Shown here: positions 1-8,717 of the stretch, piece after piece
Position numbering within the stretch: the stretch's first letter is position 1
Layout: each line of letters opens with the position of its first letter
Origin: JBAXTE01 sp963556065
Lineage (GTDB): Bacteria; Bacteroidota; Bacteroidia; Bacteroidales; WCHB1-69
Assembly: GCA_963556065.3 (NCBI GenBank)
Contig: CAUVYH020000006.1
Span: 4,408-68,407 of the forward strand
Reading direction: 5' to 3'
DNA length: 64,000 nt
Position numbers and translations under genes: made by a program
Notes under the pieces: generated by a model
Databases searched by the model: none
Told to the model about the DNA's origin: nothing
The model's input: the letters and a program-made list of their open reading frames with translations, nothing else

Positions 1-1
1 T

Positions 2-370
2 TTAGGGGAATATCTCCAGCAAACAACAATAAACAATATCTATTCGTTTTATTCTAATTTCCATATATGTAAAATGCTCCCTAAGAAGGAACTTGCAAAT
101 ATCCGATTTGATTTAATAATTGGATGTGGAGGTTATAATGTAATGGTAGATGCAATATTTAACAACATACCATTTGTCGTGGTTCCAAAAGATAGAACAG
201 ATGAAGCTAGTATTCACGCTGAAATATTAAAAAAATATTCTTCAATTGAAATGCTTCCATTAAATCAAATGGAAAAAATATGGGATATAATAAATAAGCA
301 ATTGGCACGGCTTACCAAGCATGATTTAAAGTCTTTTACACAAGCAGAAATTCAAGAATTACTCAATTAA
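2..370 (+). CDS. Glycosyltransferase, MurG/GT28-like C-terminal part (5' truncated by window edge)
   Basis: The frame is open from the left window edge, so only the C-terminal part (about 122 residues) is present. The segment GCGGYNVMVDAI followed by a hydrophobic strand and a PKDRTDEA stretch resembles the nucleotide-sugar-binding half of GT-B enzymes of the MurG/GT28 type, where a glycine-rich loop precedes a helix and a conserved acidic residue contacts the donor. A role in building a surface glycan is inferred from the GT4 gene that follows after 3 bases. The first ATG lies at 74, but in-frame coding sequence upstream argues that this is internal. The donor, the acceptor and the full length cannot be seen. 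Confidence 0.6.
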   Translation, partial: LGEYLQQTTINNIYSFYSNFHICKMLPKKELANIRFDLIIGCGGYNVMVDAIFNNIPFVVVPKDRTDEASIHAEILKKYSSIEMLPLNQMEKIWDIINKQLARLTKHDLKSFTQAEIQELLN

Positions 371-373
371 ATT

Positions 374-1009
374 ATGAAATTATTACTTATTACACTACAT
401 GCGGATCCAACAATTCATCCCGGTTCTGGGGATGGAGGAGGAACACATATGTACATCAATGAATTAATAAATATGCTTATCTATAAAAACATTGAAACAC
501 TCATTATTACTAGAAAAGCTTCAATTGGGAAAGATATAGTTCAATATGGTTCTGTTACCATATATAGAATTCATCTTGGTCCAGAAAGCCATTGGGATAA
601 AAACAATTTAAATAAAATAGAAGATGAAATAAAAATATTAATCAATAACACTTTATCAGAACAAAAATTTAATCCGACATTAATACATTCTGTATATTGG
701 CATTCAGGACGGGCAGCTTTGTATTTTTCAGACAAAATGAATATCCCTTTTGTCCATACAGTAATATCAAATGGAAAGCGAAAGAAAATATCCGGTTTCA
801 CAGAGTCTGCCGGACAAATTGAAACAGAAGAGAAAATTTATTCTAATGCTAATGTAATTATTACTATTTCAGAGCAGGAAAAACAAGACATTATAAATTT
901 ATATAAAATAAATTCTGAAAAGATAAAAGTAGTTGGAAGAGGTGTTGACAATATGTTTTTGAAAGATCTATATGATGATAAAGGGACATTATTAGCCAAA
1001 GAACTATGA
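374..1009 (+). CDS. GT4-like glycosyltransferase, N-terminal half (split gene)
   Basis: This 211-residue product matches the acceptor-side half of a GT4 (GT-B fold) glycosyltransferase. It opens with MKLLLITLHAD, has the glycine-rich GDGGGTHMYINEL loop typical of donor/acceptor clefts, and ends in the linker KVVGRGVDNMFLKD, which in intact enzymes leads directly into the second Rossmann domain. That second domain lies in the next frame, starting at 1006, and the two products add up to about 402 residues, the normal size of one GT4 enzyme. The stop (TGA 1007-1009) overlaps the downstream ATG as ATGA. The gene is therefore either one frameshifted gene or a split enzyme made from two coupled cistrons. 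Confidence 0.65.
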   Translation: MKLLLITLHADPTIHPGSGDGGGTHMYINELINMLIYKNIETLIITRKASIGKDIVQYGSVTIYRIHLGPESHWDKNNLNKIEDEIKILINNTLSEQKFNPTLIHSVYWHSGRAALYFSDKMNIPFVHTVISNGKRKKISGFTESAGQIETEEKIYSNANVIITISEQEKQDIINLYKINSEKIKVVGRGVDNMFLKDLYDDKGTLLAKEL

Positions 1010-1581
1010 TTATAGAGAAACAACCAATTCTGTTTATTGGAAGGATTATTGAATCCAAAGGGCTTAAAACGCTTATAAATGCTTATTATGAAGTTACGAA
1101 AGAAATTCAGAACTGTAACCCTTTATGGATTATTGGAGGCAATAATGTAGAGGTTATGCAAATGAAAGAGCAACTTGAAATTATAAATGCTGTAGAAAAA
1201 CTGACATTGTCAAATCAAATCTTTTGGTGGGGACATCTTCCTCATGATATTTTACCATACATCATGCGGAAATGCCTTTTTTCATGTTTCCCTTCAACAT
1301 ATGAACCAGGAGGACGAACAATTTTAGAAGCAATGGCTTGTGAATTACCTGTTATTGCTTCTCCTTTTGGTTTTGCCGAGGAAGTTGTGATTACAGGAAA
1401 AACAGGAATTCTCATTGAAACAGGAACGCTTGAGGAATGGAAAAATAAAATTGAATATCTGATGTCGAATCCTTCAATAGCAAAAGAAATGGGAAAAAAT
1501 GCAAAGCAGGTTATAAAAGAAAGTTATAATATGGAAATTTTTTATCAGAAACACTTAGACATTTATTATCAATTTCAATAA
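1006..1581 (+). CDS. GT4-like glycosyltransferase, C-terminal half (split gene)
   Basis: This 191-residue product is the donor-binding Rossmann domain of a GT4 glycosyltransferase. It begins at the classic ILFIGRIIESKGL strand-loop-helix and carries the EPGGRTILEAMACELPVIAS motif, where the first Glu of E-x7-E contacts the nucleotide sugar in this family. On its own it lacks the N-terminal acceptor domain encoded just upstream, with which it overlaps by 4 bases (ATGA). Either the two chains assemble or the gene is broken. The gene 11 bases downstream (DUF4062) is in the same orientation, so all three may share a transcript. Confidence 0.65.
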   Translation: MIIEKQPILFIGRIIESKGLKTLINAYYEVTKEIQNCNPLWIIGGNNVEVMQMKEQLEIINAVEKLTLSNQIFWWGHLPHDILPYIMRKCLFSCFPSTYEPGGRTILEAMACELPVIASPFGFAEEVVITGKTGILIETGTLEEWKNKIEYLMSNPSIAKEMGKNAKQVIKESYNMEIFYQKHLDIYYQFQ

Positions 1582-1592
1582 AAAACGCCTTT

Positions 1593-2582
1593 ATGAAAAA
1601 AATATACCAAGTGTTTGTAAGTTCTACGTATGAAGATCTGAAAAAAGAAAGAGAGAAAGCAATTGATGTTTTATTGAAACGAAATTGTTTGCCCGTGGGG
1701 ATGGAACTATTTCCCGCTCTACATAAAGAGCAATTTGAATATATTAAAGAAAAAATTGATGAATCAGATTATTATATAGTTCTCATTGGAGGAAAATATG
1801 GTTCAATGGATGAAAATGGAATTAGTTATACCGAAAAAGAGTATGACTATGCCATTGAAAAAGGTAAAAAAGTTATGGCATTCATACAAATGAAGCCGAA
1901 ACAGTTAGAAATAGATGAATTGAAGCGTGGAAAATTGGCTTTTTTTAAAGAAAAAGTAAAACAAGGGAAGTTAGTCCAATTTTGGAATAGTATTGAAGAT
2001 ATTTCAACAAATCTAAATGTAAGTTTAACAGAAACAATAGAAAGATTCCCTTCGGAAGGGTTAATTCGTTGTTCTCTTGAGGAATGTACAAAGATACTAC
2101 CAATAATAGAGTTTAGTAGTGCCATTGAAAAAAATAAGCATACAAACATTCAAAATATACACGTAATTTGTAGTAGTGGTATTAGTACAAGTACAATCAT
2201 AGAACCCTTGCTTAAATCTCAAAACCAAAATAATGTAATAAATCTACATGTATGTTTTAGGAAAGGAAAAAATATTGAAAGAATAAATTTGATAAAACAG
2301 AATAATTATAGATGGATAAAACTTACAAAAAGATACGCAAGAATAAATTTATTTGTTTATTGTGTAGGCAACTATAATTTGAGCTTCAGAGGTGTCGTGA
2401 TAAATGAAGAAATAGGGTTTATTGGATTTAATAATAATAAGGACTATTCAAAAAGAGATCAAATGATAATAGCAGACCAAAATACCAATGCAGGGAAATA
2501 TTTAATGAAATATTTTTTATCTACTTTTCAAGGCAAGGAACCATTTAAAAATTTCATAGATGCCATTGACAAAACCTTGTAG
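1593..2582 (+). CDS. DUF4062 domain protein with unknown C-terminal domain
   Basis: Residues 1-90 match the DUF4062 family: KIYQVFVSSTYEDLKKER at the N-terminus, then ESDYYIVLIGGKYGS. DUF4062 is a TIR/SEFIR-like alpha/beta domain often found at the front of STAND/NLR-like proteins and in defence loci. The protein has 329 residues and no NTPase. Residues from about 185 to 329 form a second domain I cannot name; the stretch RGVVINEEIGFIGF has the feel of a phospholipase-D-like strand pair, but no HxK catalytic signature is visible. It sits 11 bases after a glycosyltransferase gene and its stop abuts the stop of the convergent Mrr-STAND gene. An immune or signalling role is inference from the domain and the neighbour. 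Confidence 0.6.
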   Translation: MKKIYQVFVSSTYEDLKKEREKAIDVLLKRNCLPVGMELFPALHKEQFEYIKEKIDESDYYIVLIGGKYGSMDENGISYTEKEYDYAIEKGKKVMAFIQMKPKQLEIDELKRGKLAFFKEKVKQGKLVQFWNSIEDISTNLNVSLTETIERFPSEGLIRCSLEECTKILPIIEFSSAIEKNKHTNIQNIHVICSSGISTSTIIEPLLKSQNQNNVINLHVCFRKGKNIERINLIKQNNYRWIKLTKRYARINLFVYCVGNYNLSFRGVVINEEIGFIGFNNNKDYSKRDQMIIADQNTNAGKYLMKYFLSTFQGKEPFKNFIDAIDKTL

Positions 2583-5500
2583 TTACCCCAAAATAAAATA
2601 AGCTTTATTATTCGAGTAGAAATTGCGGTCTTCCTTATCTTCAAATGAAACAACTTCTTTTTTTAACTTTTCATAAAAAGGATAAAGGGATTCTTTGATA
2701 TCAATAAATTGAGAATTAATAAGATTCTCTATTTCATCTGATTTATCCAACTTAAATAAAACATAAATAGCAGCTTTCAAGGCAGCATATCTTCTGGAGC
2801 TATTTTCATGTTTTATTTCATGAATAAGAGCATTTTTTGTTTTTTCTATATGATGAATAAGAGCCCACGCAATGTTATACGCTTTGTCATTATTATTATT
2901 AACACATGATAGCTGGCTAATGTTTCCCCAGATTCTCCAAATCCACCTATAGTTATTTGCCAGCTCTCCTGACACCATAGCAGAATCCAAGCGATCTTCT
3001 CCGACAGTGAAATCACCCCTTATCCAACACAGTAGCCCCATAATATTTAAGGCTCTTGCTTCTTCCGATAAATTTATAGAATCCCGAGCTTTATCAATTG
3101 CTGTTTTGAGTTGCTTTTCAGCTTTTGTGTATTCTCCAATATAAAAATTAGCCATAGCAAAATCAACATCTATGTGAAGAGAAGAATGAGATAATTTGTT
3201 CTGAATAAAAGAATAATATTCTAAAGATTTTATAGGATCTATCGTTAAATAATATGCAGCTAAGTTTGAGTTCTTTTCAACTTGAATTTTTTTATAGTTC
3301 CATTTTTGAGAGGTTTCTTCAAAAAAATCTATTGAATCGTTTCTTAATCCTAAATGCTTTAAACTTATTCCATATGCACTTATAATTCTAACAACAATAT
3401 TTTCTGGTAGATCAGGATTCAAATATACAACCTGTTTCGCTTTATCATAATATTTATGAGCTTCTTCAAAATTTTCTTGTTTAGTTTCCCTTTGACCCAT
3501 ATAATAGTAATATTCCAAAGAATCTTTTAATGAAAAATAGCCTTGATTACGAGTTAAAATGGAATATAATGTAGAAGCTTTTGAAGTATGCAAGAGATTG
3601 TATTTATTATACAATGACAGTAGTTTAAATGATAGTTCGCACAGTAACGATGTGTATTTATTGTTATCTGTAATGACCCCAGGTTCTTCCATGAAATTTT
3701 TAAATGCTTTTTCATAGTGGATCATGGTTTCATGGGAGTCAACCTTTCTAATGCTGTCCCCATAACATAAATAGGCAATGTAAGCGTTCTGAAATAAACC
3801 TGCATTTTCAAATAATTTTCCTTTTACTTTATCATTAAATTTTTCCGTATGCTCACTATCTAATAACTTTTCTGCATAAGACCTTAAAACTTCGCTGGAT
3901 TGTTCTAAAGCAAAAGGAATATTTTCATAAAAAAGTTTATGACTAAATGTGATATAGCCATGTCCTTGTGAATATGATTTCATGAAAAGGGAACCGTACA
4001 TTTCATTGTCATTCCATTCCGGGAGTAATGTCTGGATATAATTATCATCTATCCGATTATTTAAGAGATAGAGATATATCGCAGCTTTTTTTGTAGTTTT
4101 ATTTTCAAAATAACAATTTAATAAATGAACTATTAATGTAGATATTTTATTATTTTGGATTTCAGAATTATCTATTAATACAGAAGTGTCGTTCAATATC
4201 CAATATTTACTATCCTGAGATATAATTATTTTTTTCTGAATGAGATATTCTATAAATAGTTGAATAAAAAGTGGAGTAGGTAGAGTATTTCCTTTTATTA
4301 GATTGATTAAATTTATATTTGCTCCTGGAAGTAAGCTTTCTATCAACTCTTTTTCTTCCGTATTGTTTAGAGGCAACAATGTATATTGAGAGTATTTTTG
4401 AATATTTAGAGAACTGAAATATTTAGATAGTTTATCTTTTTCTGTTTGGCTAAGATCACTTTTCCCTTTTTTTATTGTTGTAAATACTGAGATTTGATTA
4501 TTTCTCAAGTTATTAAAAAGGTTTGTCAGAAAACTGAACAATTCCGTCTCTACATGATCCAAGTTTTCTACAATTAATAAAAGAGGTCTTCTTGTGCTAC
4601 AACTAATTAAGGATTTTTTTAGTAGTTCTAAACATATCTCAGGAGCTATATTATCTGTTAATGTATTACTTCCTAAAACTTTGACAATCTGCTTGGCAAT
4701 TTGTGAAGTTAAATTATATGAAATACAAAAACATTTTATTATCAAATCATAGTTTTCTTCTAAATCAGAGTAATCTAAGTTTATAAACCTCAATAAAAGA
4801 TTTTTAGTAAAAGAAATGATATTATCATTAGAGACAGAAATAGGTAATAGAATCCAATCTTCATTTTGGAAATGGCGAATTAGTTGATGTGTAAAAAATG
4901 ACTTACCTTGCCCCGTCTCTCCTGTTAATACTATGGTCTGAAAACTTTTTATTTCCTCAGTAATTTCAAAAAATAGTTCATTCCTTCTTTTGCCAGTTAG
5001 TCTATAATGTAAATTTGTTTCAATATCTTTGGGGTTAACGAAGGAATTATATTTTATATGATTTAAATCATACTTTTCCTCTTGGTCAATTATTGAAACA
5101 TGTTTATTGTTCTGAGGATTCCCTTTTCTTTCCTTTTTTATTTTAAGGTTTAACCCTATTGCATCATTATCTATAGAAAATATAATCTGCTCATTTATCT
5201 TGATTTCTTCAGTAGGAAGTATTTTTATTAATTCGGAAATAAAATCATCATGTTTTTTGAGATTACTTTTCCACTTTTCTAATAGCGTTCTTAATTTAAA
5301 TCCATCTATCAAAGAAATATTTAAGCCTGTTTTGAACTTATTAAGCATTAATTCTCTATGAGTTTGCAGAGTGAAATAGGTAGTGGTTATAAAATATATT
5401 GCCCTGATGTTTGAATTAAAAGCGATAATTACATTGCCAGCAATATCATTTAACTTAACCTGATTGGAATTATTTTTTAGCTTGGCCTCAACCCATACTT

Positions 5501-5702
5501 TATAGCTTATTGAATTTATTAAATCAGAATTATGATTAAAAGACATTTCCACATCTTTTCCACCATCTCGTGTCATTTGAGTAAGAACAATATCTTTAGG
5601 TGGAATATCAAATTCCAATCTAAATATTTCAAATACTAATTCCTCAAATTTTCGACTATAAGTATGTGAAAAGTCTTTTGAGTCACAACAAGAATTATCC
5701 AT
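2583..5702 (-). CDS. Mrr-like nuclease / STAND NTPase / TPR protein (Avs-like)
   Basis: This 1039-residue protein has three visible parts. Residues about 10-140 look like a restriction-endonuclease fold of the Mrr type: RDGGKD at 45-50 supplies an Asp, and EAK at 72-74 completes the D...ExK active site. Residues about 240-560 are a P-loop NTPase with Walker A GETGQGKS (261-268) and Walker B LLLIVENLD (about 374-382). The last 450 residues are helical repeats, TPR-like (for example EEAHKYYDKAKQVVYLNP, GEYTKAEKQLKTAIDKAR). Nuclease-STAND-TPR architecture is known from Avs-type anti-phage sensors, in which the repeats recognise a phage protein and oligomerisation activates the nuclease. That function is inferred here. 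The DNA is strongly AT-rich compared with the housekeeping genes. Confidence 0.75.
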   Translation of the reverse strand: MDNSCCDSKDFSHTYSRKFEELVFEIFRLEFDIPPKDIVLTQMTRDGGKDVEMSFNHNSDLINSISYKVWVEAKLKNNSNQVKLNDIAGNVIIAFNSNIRAIYFITTTYFTLQTHRELMLNKFKTGLNISLIDGFKLRTLLEKWKSNLKKHDDFISELIKILPTEEIKINEQIIFSIDNDAIGLNLKIKKERKGNPQNNKHVSIIDQEEKYDLNHIKYNSFVNPKDIETNLHYRLTGKRRNELFFEITEEIKSFQTIVLTGETGQGKSFFTHQLIRHFQNEDWILLPISVSNDNIISFTKNLLLRFINLDYSDLEENYDLIIKCFCISYNLTSQIAKQIVKVLGSNTLTDNIAPEICLELLKKSLISCSTRRPLLLIVENLDHVETELFSFLTNLFNNLRNNQISVFTTIKKGKSDLSQTEKDKLSKYFSSLNIQKYSQYTLLPLNNTEEKELIESLLPGANINLINLIKGNTLPTPLFIQLFIEYLIQKKIIISQDSKYWILNDTSVLIDNSEIQNNKISTLIVHLLNCYFENKTTKKAAIYLYLLNNRIDDNYIQTLLPEWNDNEMYGSLFMKSYSQGHGYITFSHKLFYENIPFALEQSSEVLRSYAEKLLDSEHTEKFNDKVKGKLFENAGLFQNAYIAYLCYGDSIRKVDSHETMIHYEKAFKNFMEEPGVITDNNKYTSLLCELSFKLLSLYNKYNLLHTSKASTLYSILTRNQGYFSLKDSLEYYYYMGQRETKQENFEEAHKYYDKAKQVVYLNPDLPENIVVRIISAYGISLKHLGLRNDSIDFFEETSQKWNYKKIQVEKNSNLAAYYLTIDPIKSLEYYSFIQNKLSHSSLHIDVDFAMANFYIGEYTKAEKQLKTAIDKARDSINLSEEARALNIMGLLCWIRGDFTVGEDRLDSAMVSGELANNYRWIWRIWGNISQLSCVNNNNDKAYNIAWALIHHIEKTKNALIHEIKHENSSRRYAALKAAIYVLFKLDKSDEIENLINSQFIDIKESLYPFYEKLKKEVVSFEDKEDRNFYSNNKAYFILG

Positions 5703-5733
5703 AATAAATAGTTATCAATTGTTTATAACGGCA

Positions 5734-5741
5734 CAAATTTA
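5734..5741 (-). promoter_or_regulatory. -7 box (TAAATTTG) of the Mrr-STAND gene
   Basis: On the minus strand TAAATTTG matches the Bacteroidota -7 consensus TAnnTTTG, 32 bases upstream of the ATG at 5702. A convincing -33 TTTG was not found, so the call rests on one box. Confidence 0.4.
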
Positions 5742-5904
5742 CATTATTTTTTTGAAATTCAGTAATATTTTTGTAAGTATAGATGCAATTATAATAATAT
5801 TTTAGATGGGGTATTATTGCCGGTGAGGTTATTGCTTGAAATGGATTGTATAACAGGAACTTATGGAGCTAAATTATAATCCAATTCGGGATAACGAAAA
5901 CGGT

Positions 5905-7167
5905 TTAATCGATCAATTGAATCTTTTTTTGATTTGGCAGATAAGTCGTAGGAATGCCATTGTATTCCTCAATTTTTCCGGTAACACAAACTCTTTTATC
6001 CATCAGGAAAAGCTCCGGTTGATAATCAAAATTCAATACGTCTTTGGCCCATATTGTAACTGAAAATATTTGGTTGGGAAAGCTTTTATCGAGATTAATA
6101 AAAATATTACCTTTTGCCGATTTATGAGTGCTGACCACTGTGCCGCAAATTTTGACTTCTTTAGGATAATTGTAAAATTGAGTTGCATCGGCAGTACTGT
6201 ATGCATTTTTCGGCAATTCGCCGGATGTCATTGGAGCAACGTCGTTTTTTTGTTTTTCCGGAACCCATTTTGAAAAATCAAAGGTGGATTCAATCTTTTT
6301 TTCATCCTCACCGGTTAAAGATGCAAAATAGTTGATTCCGGTGATTTTTTCAATGGAATCTATCGATACGGCGTAGAAATCGATGGGGTAGGTCAAGTTT
6401 TTTTGCGGAACCAAAAAAGCAATGCCCATTCTCTTCTCATAATCCACTGCAATTTTGTAATGATATTCGGGAATCGGCAATTGATTCGGTCCTTGCTTAA
6501 TTACAGGGAGGCTGTCTCTTAGAACCGGAGCCGTAACAATATACAAATAACTTTTAGGGTTGTTATATACATATCCCCTGAGGAAGCCTTCGATTTGAGC
6601 CCATTTATCCCGGTTTAATTCCGGTGATTGCGGGGTGATATTTGAAAAATAATACGATTCGGATAATGCGGTTGAAGACCATCGAAAATCGGCAGAGGGA
6701 GCCAGATGCCCCCGATCGTATCCATAGCTCTGATATTTGAGTTTGTTATCTTTGGTGAGCGTAGTAGAAAAATAATCGGAATCATTTCCGGAACAGGGAA
6801 CCATCGGATCCATGCGGAAATTGTTGGTTCGGCTCACTCGTCCATCAATAATATCCGGCGTTAAGACATGAACTACCCATTTTGCCAGATGATATTTTTT
6901 AGAGAAAACAAGACACATGGCAGCGTGGCAAATCAATGAATCATCTTTTTCCAGATCGGGTAATGCATATTGATGAATTCTGTTCATTACATCGTCCAGT
7001 TTTGCTTTTTCAATCAGATTCTCAATACTGTCTTTTATCTTGAGGATGTTTTGATGCTGATAATTCAAATCCACTAGCCGTCGATTTTGGCATATTCCGG
7101 TTAAAACCATTGAAAAAATAAAAATCAGCAATAGTCCTGTTTTATGAAAGATTTTTAATTGCTTCAT
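5905..7167 (-). CDS. Secreted DNA/RNA non-specific endonuclease with C-terminal OB-like domain
   Basis: The 420-residue product starts with a signal peptide (hydrophobic core about residues 10-25). Residues about 110-290 match the Endonuclease_NS (NUC1/NucA) beta-beta-alpha-metal family: DRGH at 151-154 with catalytic His154, then SNITPQSPELNRDKW, whose Asn binds Mg2+, followed by a conserved Glu. The C-terminal ~90 residues (VKICGTVVSTHKSAKGNIFINLD onward) look like an OB-fold nucleic-acid-binding domain of the type also found appended to secreted nucleases. The likely role is hydrolysis of extracellular or periplasmic nucleic acid for nutrients or phosphate. It is monocistronic and divergent from the B12 uptake operon. 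A -7 box lies at 7213-7220. Confidence 0.85.
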   Translation of the reverse strand: MKQLKIFHKTGLLLIFIFSMVLTGICQNRRLVDLNYQHQNILKIKDSIENLIEKAKLDDVMNRIHQYALPDLEKDDSLICHAAMCLVFSKKYHLAKWVVHVLTPDIIDGRVSRTNNFRMDPMVPCSGNDSDYFSTTLTKDNKLKYQSYGYDRGHLAPSADFRWSSTALSESYYFSNITPQSPELNRDKWAQIEGFLRGYVYNNPKSYLYIVTAPVLRDSLPVIKQGPNQLPIPEYHYKIAVDYEKRMGIAFLVPQKNLTYPIDFYAVSIDSIEKITGINYFASLTGEDEKKIESTFDFSKWVPEKQKNDVAPMTSGELPKNAYSTADATQFYNYPKEVKICGTVVSTHKSAKGNIFINLDKSFPNQIFSVTIWAKDVLNFDYQPELFLMDKRVCVTGKIEEYNGIPTTYLPNQKKIQLID

Positions 7168-7212
7168 CTTGTTTTGCTTTAAATGATTTTTTTATTGATA
7201 AGTACTAATTTT

Positions 7213-7220
7213 CAAAGATA
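7213..7220 (-). promoter_or_regulatory. -7 box (TATCTTTG) of the endonuclease gene
   Basis: TATCTTTG on the minus strand fits TAnnTTTG and lies 46 bases upstream of the start codon at 7167. No clear -33 element was found. Confidence 0.4.
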
Positions 7221-7323
7221 CAAAATTTGAAGTTGTTACGAGCGAAAAAGTTAGTAAAGAATCACATGTAGGAATATACCATCCACGGAATTTTTAGAAA
7301 CGTTAGGATATAAAATATTTTTG

Positions 7324-7331
7324 TACATTTG
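7324..7331 (+). promoter_or_regulatory. -7 box (TACATTTG) upstream of the cobalamin riboswitch
   Basis: TACATTTG fits the Bacteroidota -7 consensus and is placed just before the first paired element of the riboswitch, where a transcription start is expected. Confidence 0.45.
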
Positions 7332-7502
7332 CAATGATAATGGTCGTTGGTAATCAAAATCGACGATAATAGGGAATCCGGTTAAAATCCGGAGCTGTAC
7401 CCGCAGCTGTAAGTTCCGATACGTTCTTTCGAATGCCACTGTCCGGATTTGGCGGATGGGAAGGTGAAAGAAACGGGAGCGAGCCAGAAGACCTGCCTTT
7501 GT
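7332..7502 (+). promoter_or_regulatory. Cobalamin riboswitch (B12 element)
   Basis: The leader carries the diagnostic cobalamin aptamer signatures in order: GGGAATCCGGT and AATCCGGAGCTGTACCCGC around 7371-7403, the B12 box GCCACTG at 7435-7441, then GGGAAGGTG, and finally the closing GCGAGCCAGAAGACCTGCC at about 7480-7498. This aptamer class binds adenosyl- or methylcobalamin and turns off downstream genes when the vitamin is plentiful. The genes that follow encode a binding protein, permease and ATPase of the BtuFCD type, which fits B12-repressed uptake. Between the aptamer and the ATG at 7590 there are about 88 bases for an expression platform. I could not identify an obvious intrinsic terminator there, so translational control is possible. 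Confidence 0.9.
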
Positions 7503-7589
7503 CAATAGTGATATCCAAATAGGTGTTTGTATATCTAAAAAGGATTATGAATCATTCCGGCTTTCGGGAAAAAAAGTCAACAAGTATCG

Positions 7590-8717
7590 ATGAAAAAAAA
7601 TGAATTTTTCGTTATTGCAATTATCCTGTTTTTGAGTTTTGGGTGCAAGCAACCGGCTCGGGAAAAGGTGGCTTCGGACTCAGTTATGCGTCCAAAATAT
7701 GCTAAAGGATTTTATATCAGCAAAAGCGGTGAATATACCGAAGCATTTGTAAAAGATCCATGGGACAGTACAAAAACACTGGCACATTATATTTTTGTCC
7801 CAAAAAATCAGCGAAGTTCGATTTTGGTTTCAGGGGCTAAAATTATCAGGACTCCATGCATAACAGCGGCTTGTTTGTCCAGTCCCGAAATCGGTTTTAT
7901 TTCCAGACTGGGATTGGTCAACACCATTACCGGGGTGTCTCAGAAAGAGTATATTAAAGATACTCAAGTGTTAAGTCGAATTGAATCGGGATTGGCGATA
8001 GATTTGGGACCTTTTGAACGATACAATACCGAACGGTTGATGGAGTTAAATCCCGATGTGCTCTTTGCGGCTCCGTTCAAAGACGATAAATATGGGAAAA
8101 TCCGTCAAACTAGAATCCCTATTGCCTATTGTTCCAGCTATATGGAAGAATCCCCGTTGGGACGTGCGGAGTGGATAAAGTTTATCGCACTTTTTTATGA
8201 TAAATATGATCAGGCATGTGCTATTTTCGACACTATTGCTCGGAACTATGAAAATGCTTCTGAAATTGCACGTAATATCAAGAAAAAACCGGTTGTGTTT
8301 TCGAGCAAGATGTACCAAACGACATGGTTCGTGAGTGGATTGAACAGTTATATGGCTCAGTTTTTTACCGATGCCGGAGCTAGATATTCTTGGGATGATA
8401 TGCTGTTTTCGGGTTCGGAACCGGTAAGTTTCGAACGGGTGTACGAGCGTTGCAATGATGCCGATTATTGGGTTGTGCTTGAGTTTGCTCCGGATGGATA
8501 TTCATATTCCAAACTTAAATCGGAAAATGAACGTTATCAAAATTTTAAGGCCTTTAAACAACGGAATATTATTTTTTGTAATACCAACGTATCGGCATAT
8601 TACGAAAAGGGAATCATTGAACCGGATGTAATTTTAAAGGATTTTATTGCCCAATTTCATCCTGAGTTATTACCGGGCTACCAACCGACTTATTTTAGCA
8701 GATTAACCTATGAATAG
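7590..8717 (+). CDS. btuF: Cobalamin ABC transporter substrate-binding lipoprotein (BtuF-like)
   Basis: This 375-residue protein has a lipoprotein-type signal (hydrophobic stretch then LSFGC, Cys19) and the two-lobe helical-backbone binding-protein fold of the FepB/BtuF type (cluster A-II). Visible motifs include SRLGLVNTITGVSQKEYI, LMELNPDVLFAAPF and, after the long linker helix, TTWFVSGLNSYMAQFFTDAGA. This family delivers corrinoids or iron-siderophores to a FecCD-type permease; the cobalamin riboswitch directly upstream makes corrinoid by far the more likely ligand. It overlaps the permease gene by 8 bases. The symbol is assigned by context, since sequence alone does not separate BtuF from siderophore-binding paralogues. 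Confidence 0.8.
   Translation: MKKNEFFVIAIILFLSFGCKQPAREKVASDSVMRPKYAKGFYISKSGEYTEAFVKDPWDSTKTLAHYIFVPKNQRSSILVSGAKIIRTPCITAACLSSPEIGFISRLGLVNTITGVSQKEYIKDTQVLSRIESGLAIDLGPFERYNTERLMELNPDVLFAAPFKDDKYGKIRQTRIPIAYCSSYMEESPLGRAEWIKFIALFYDKYDQACAIFDTIARNYENASEIARNIKKKPVVFSSKMYQTTWFVSGLNSYMAQFFTDAGARYSWDDMLFSGSEPVSFERVYERCNDADYWVVLEFAPDGYSYSKLKSENERYQNFKAFKQRNIIFCNTNVSAYYEKGIIEPDVILKDFIAQFHPELLPGYQPTYFSRLTYE

Noticed and set aside
7251..7505. An 84-codon minus-strand frame over the B12 leader
   Set aside because: The region is fully explained as a cobalamin riboswitch on the plus strand.
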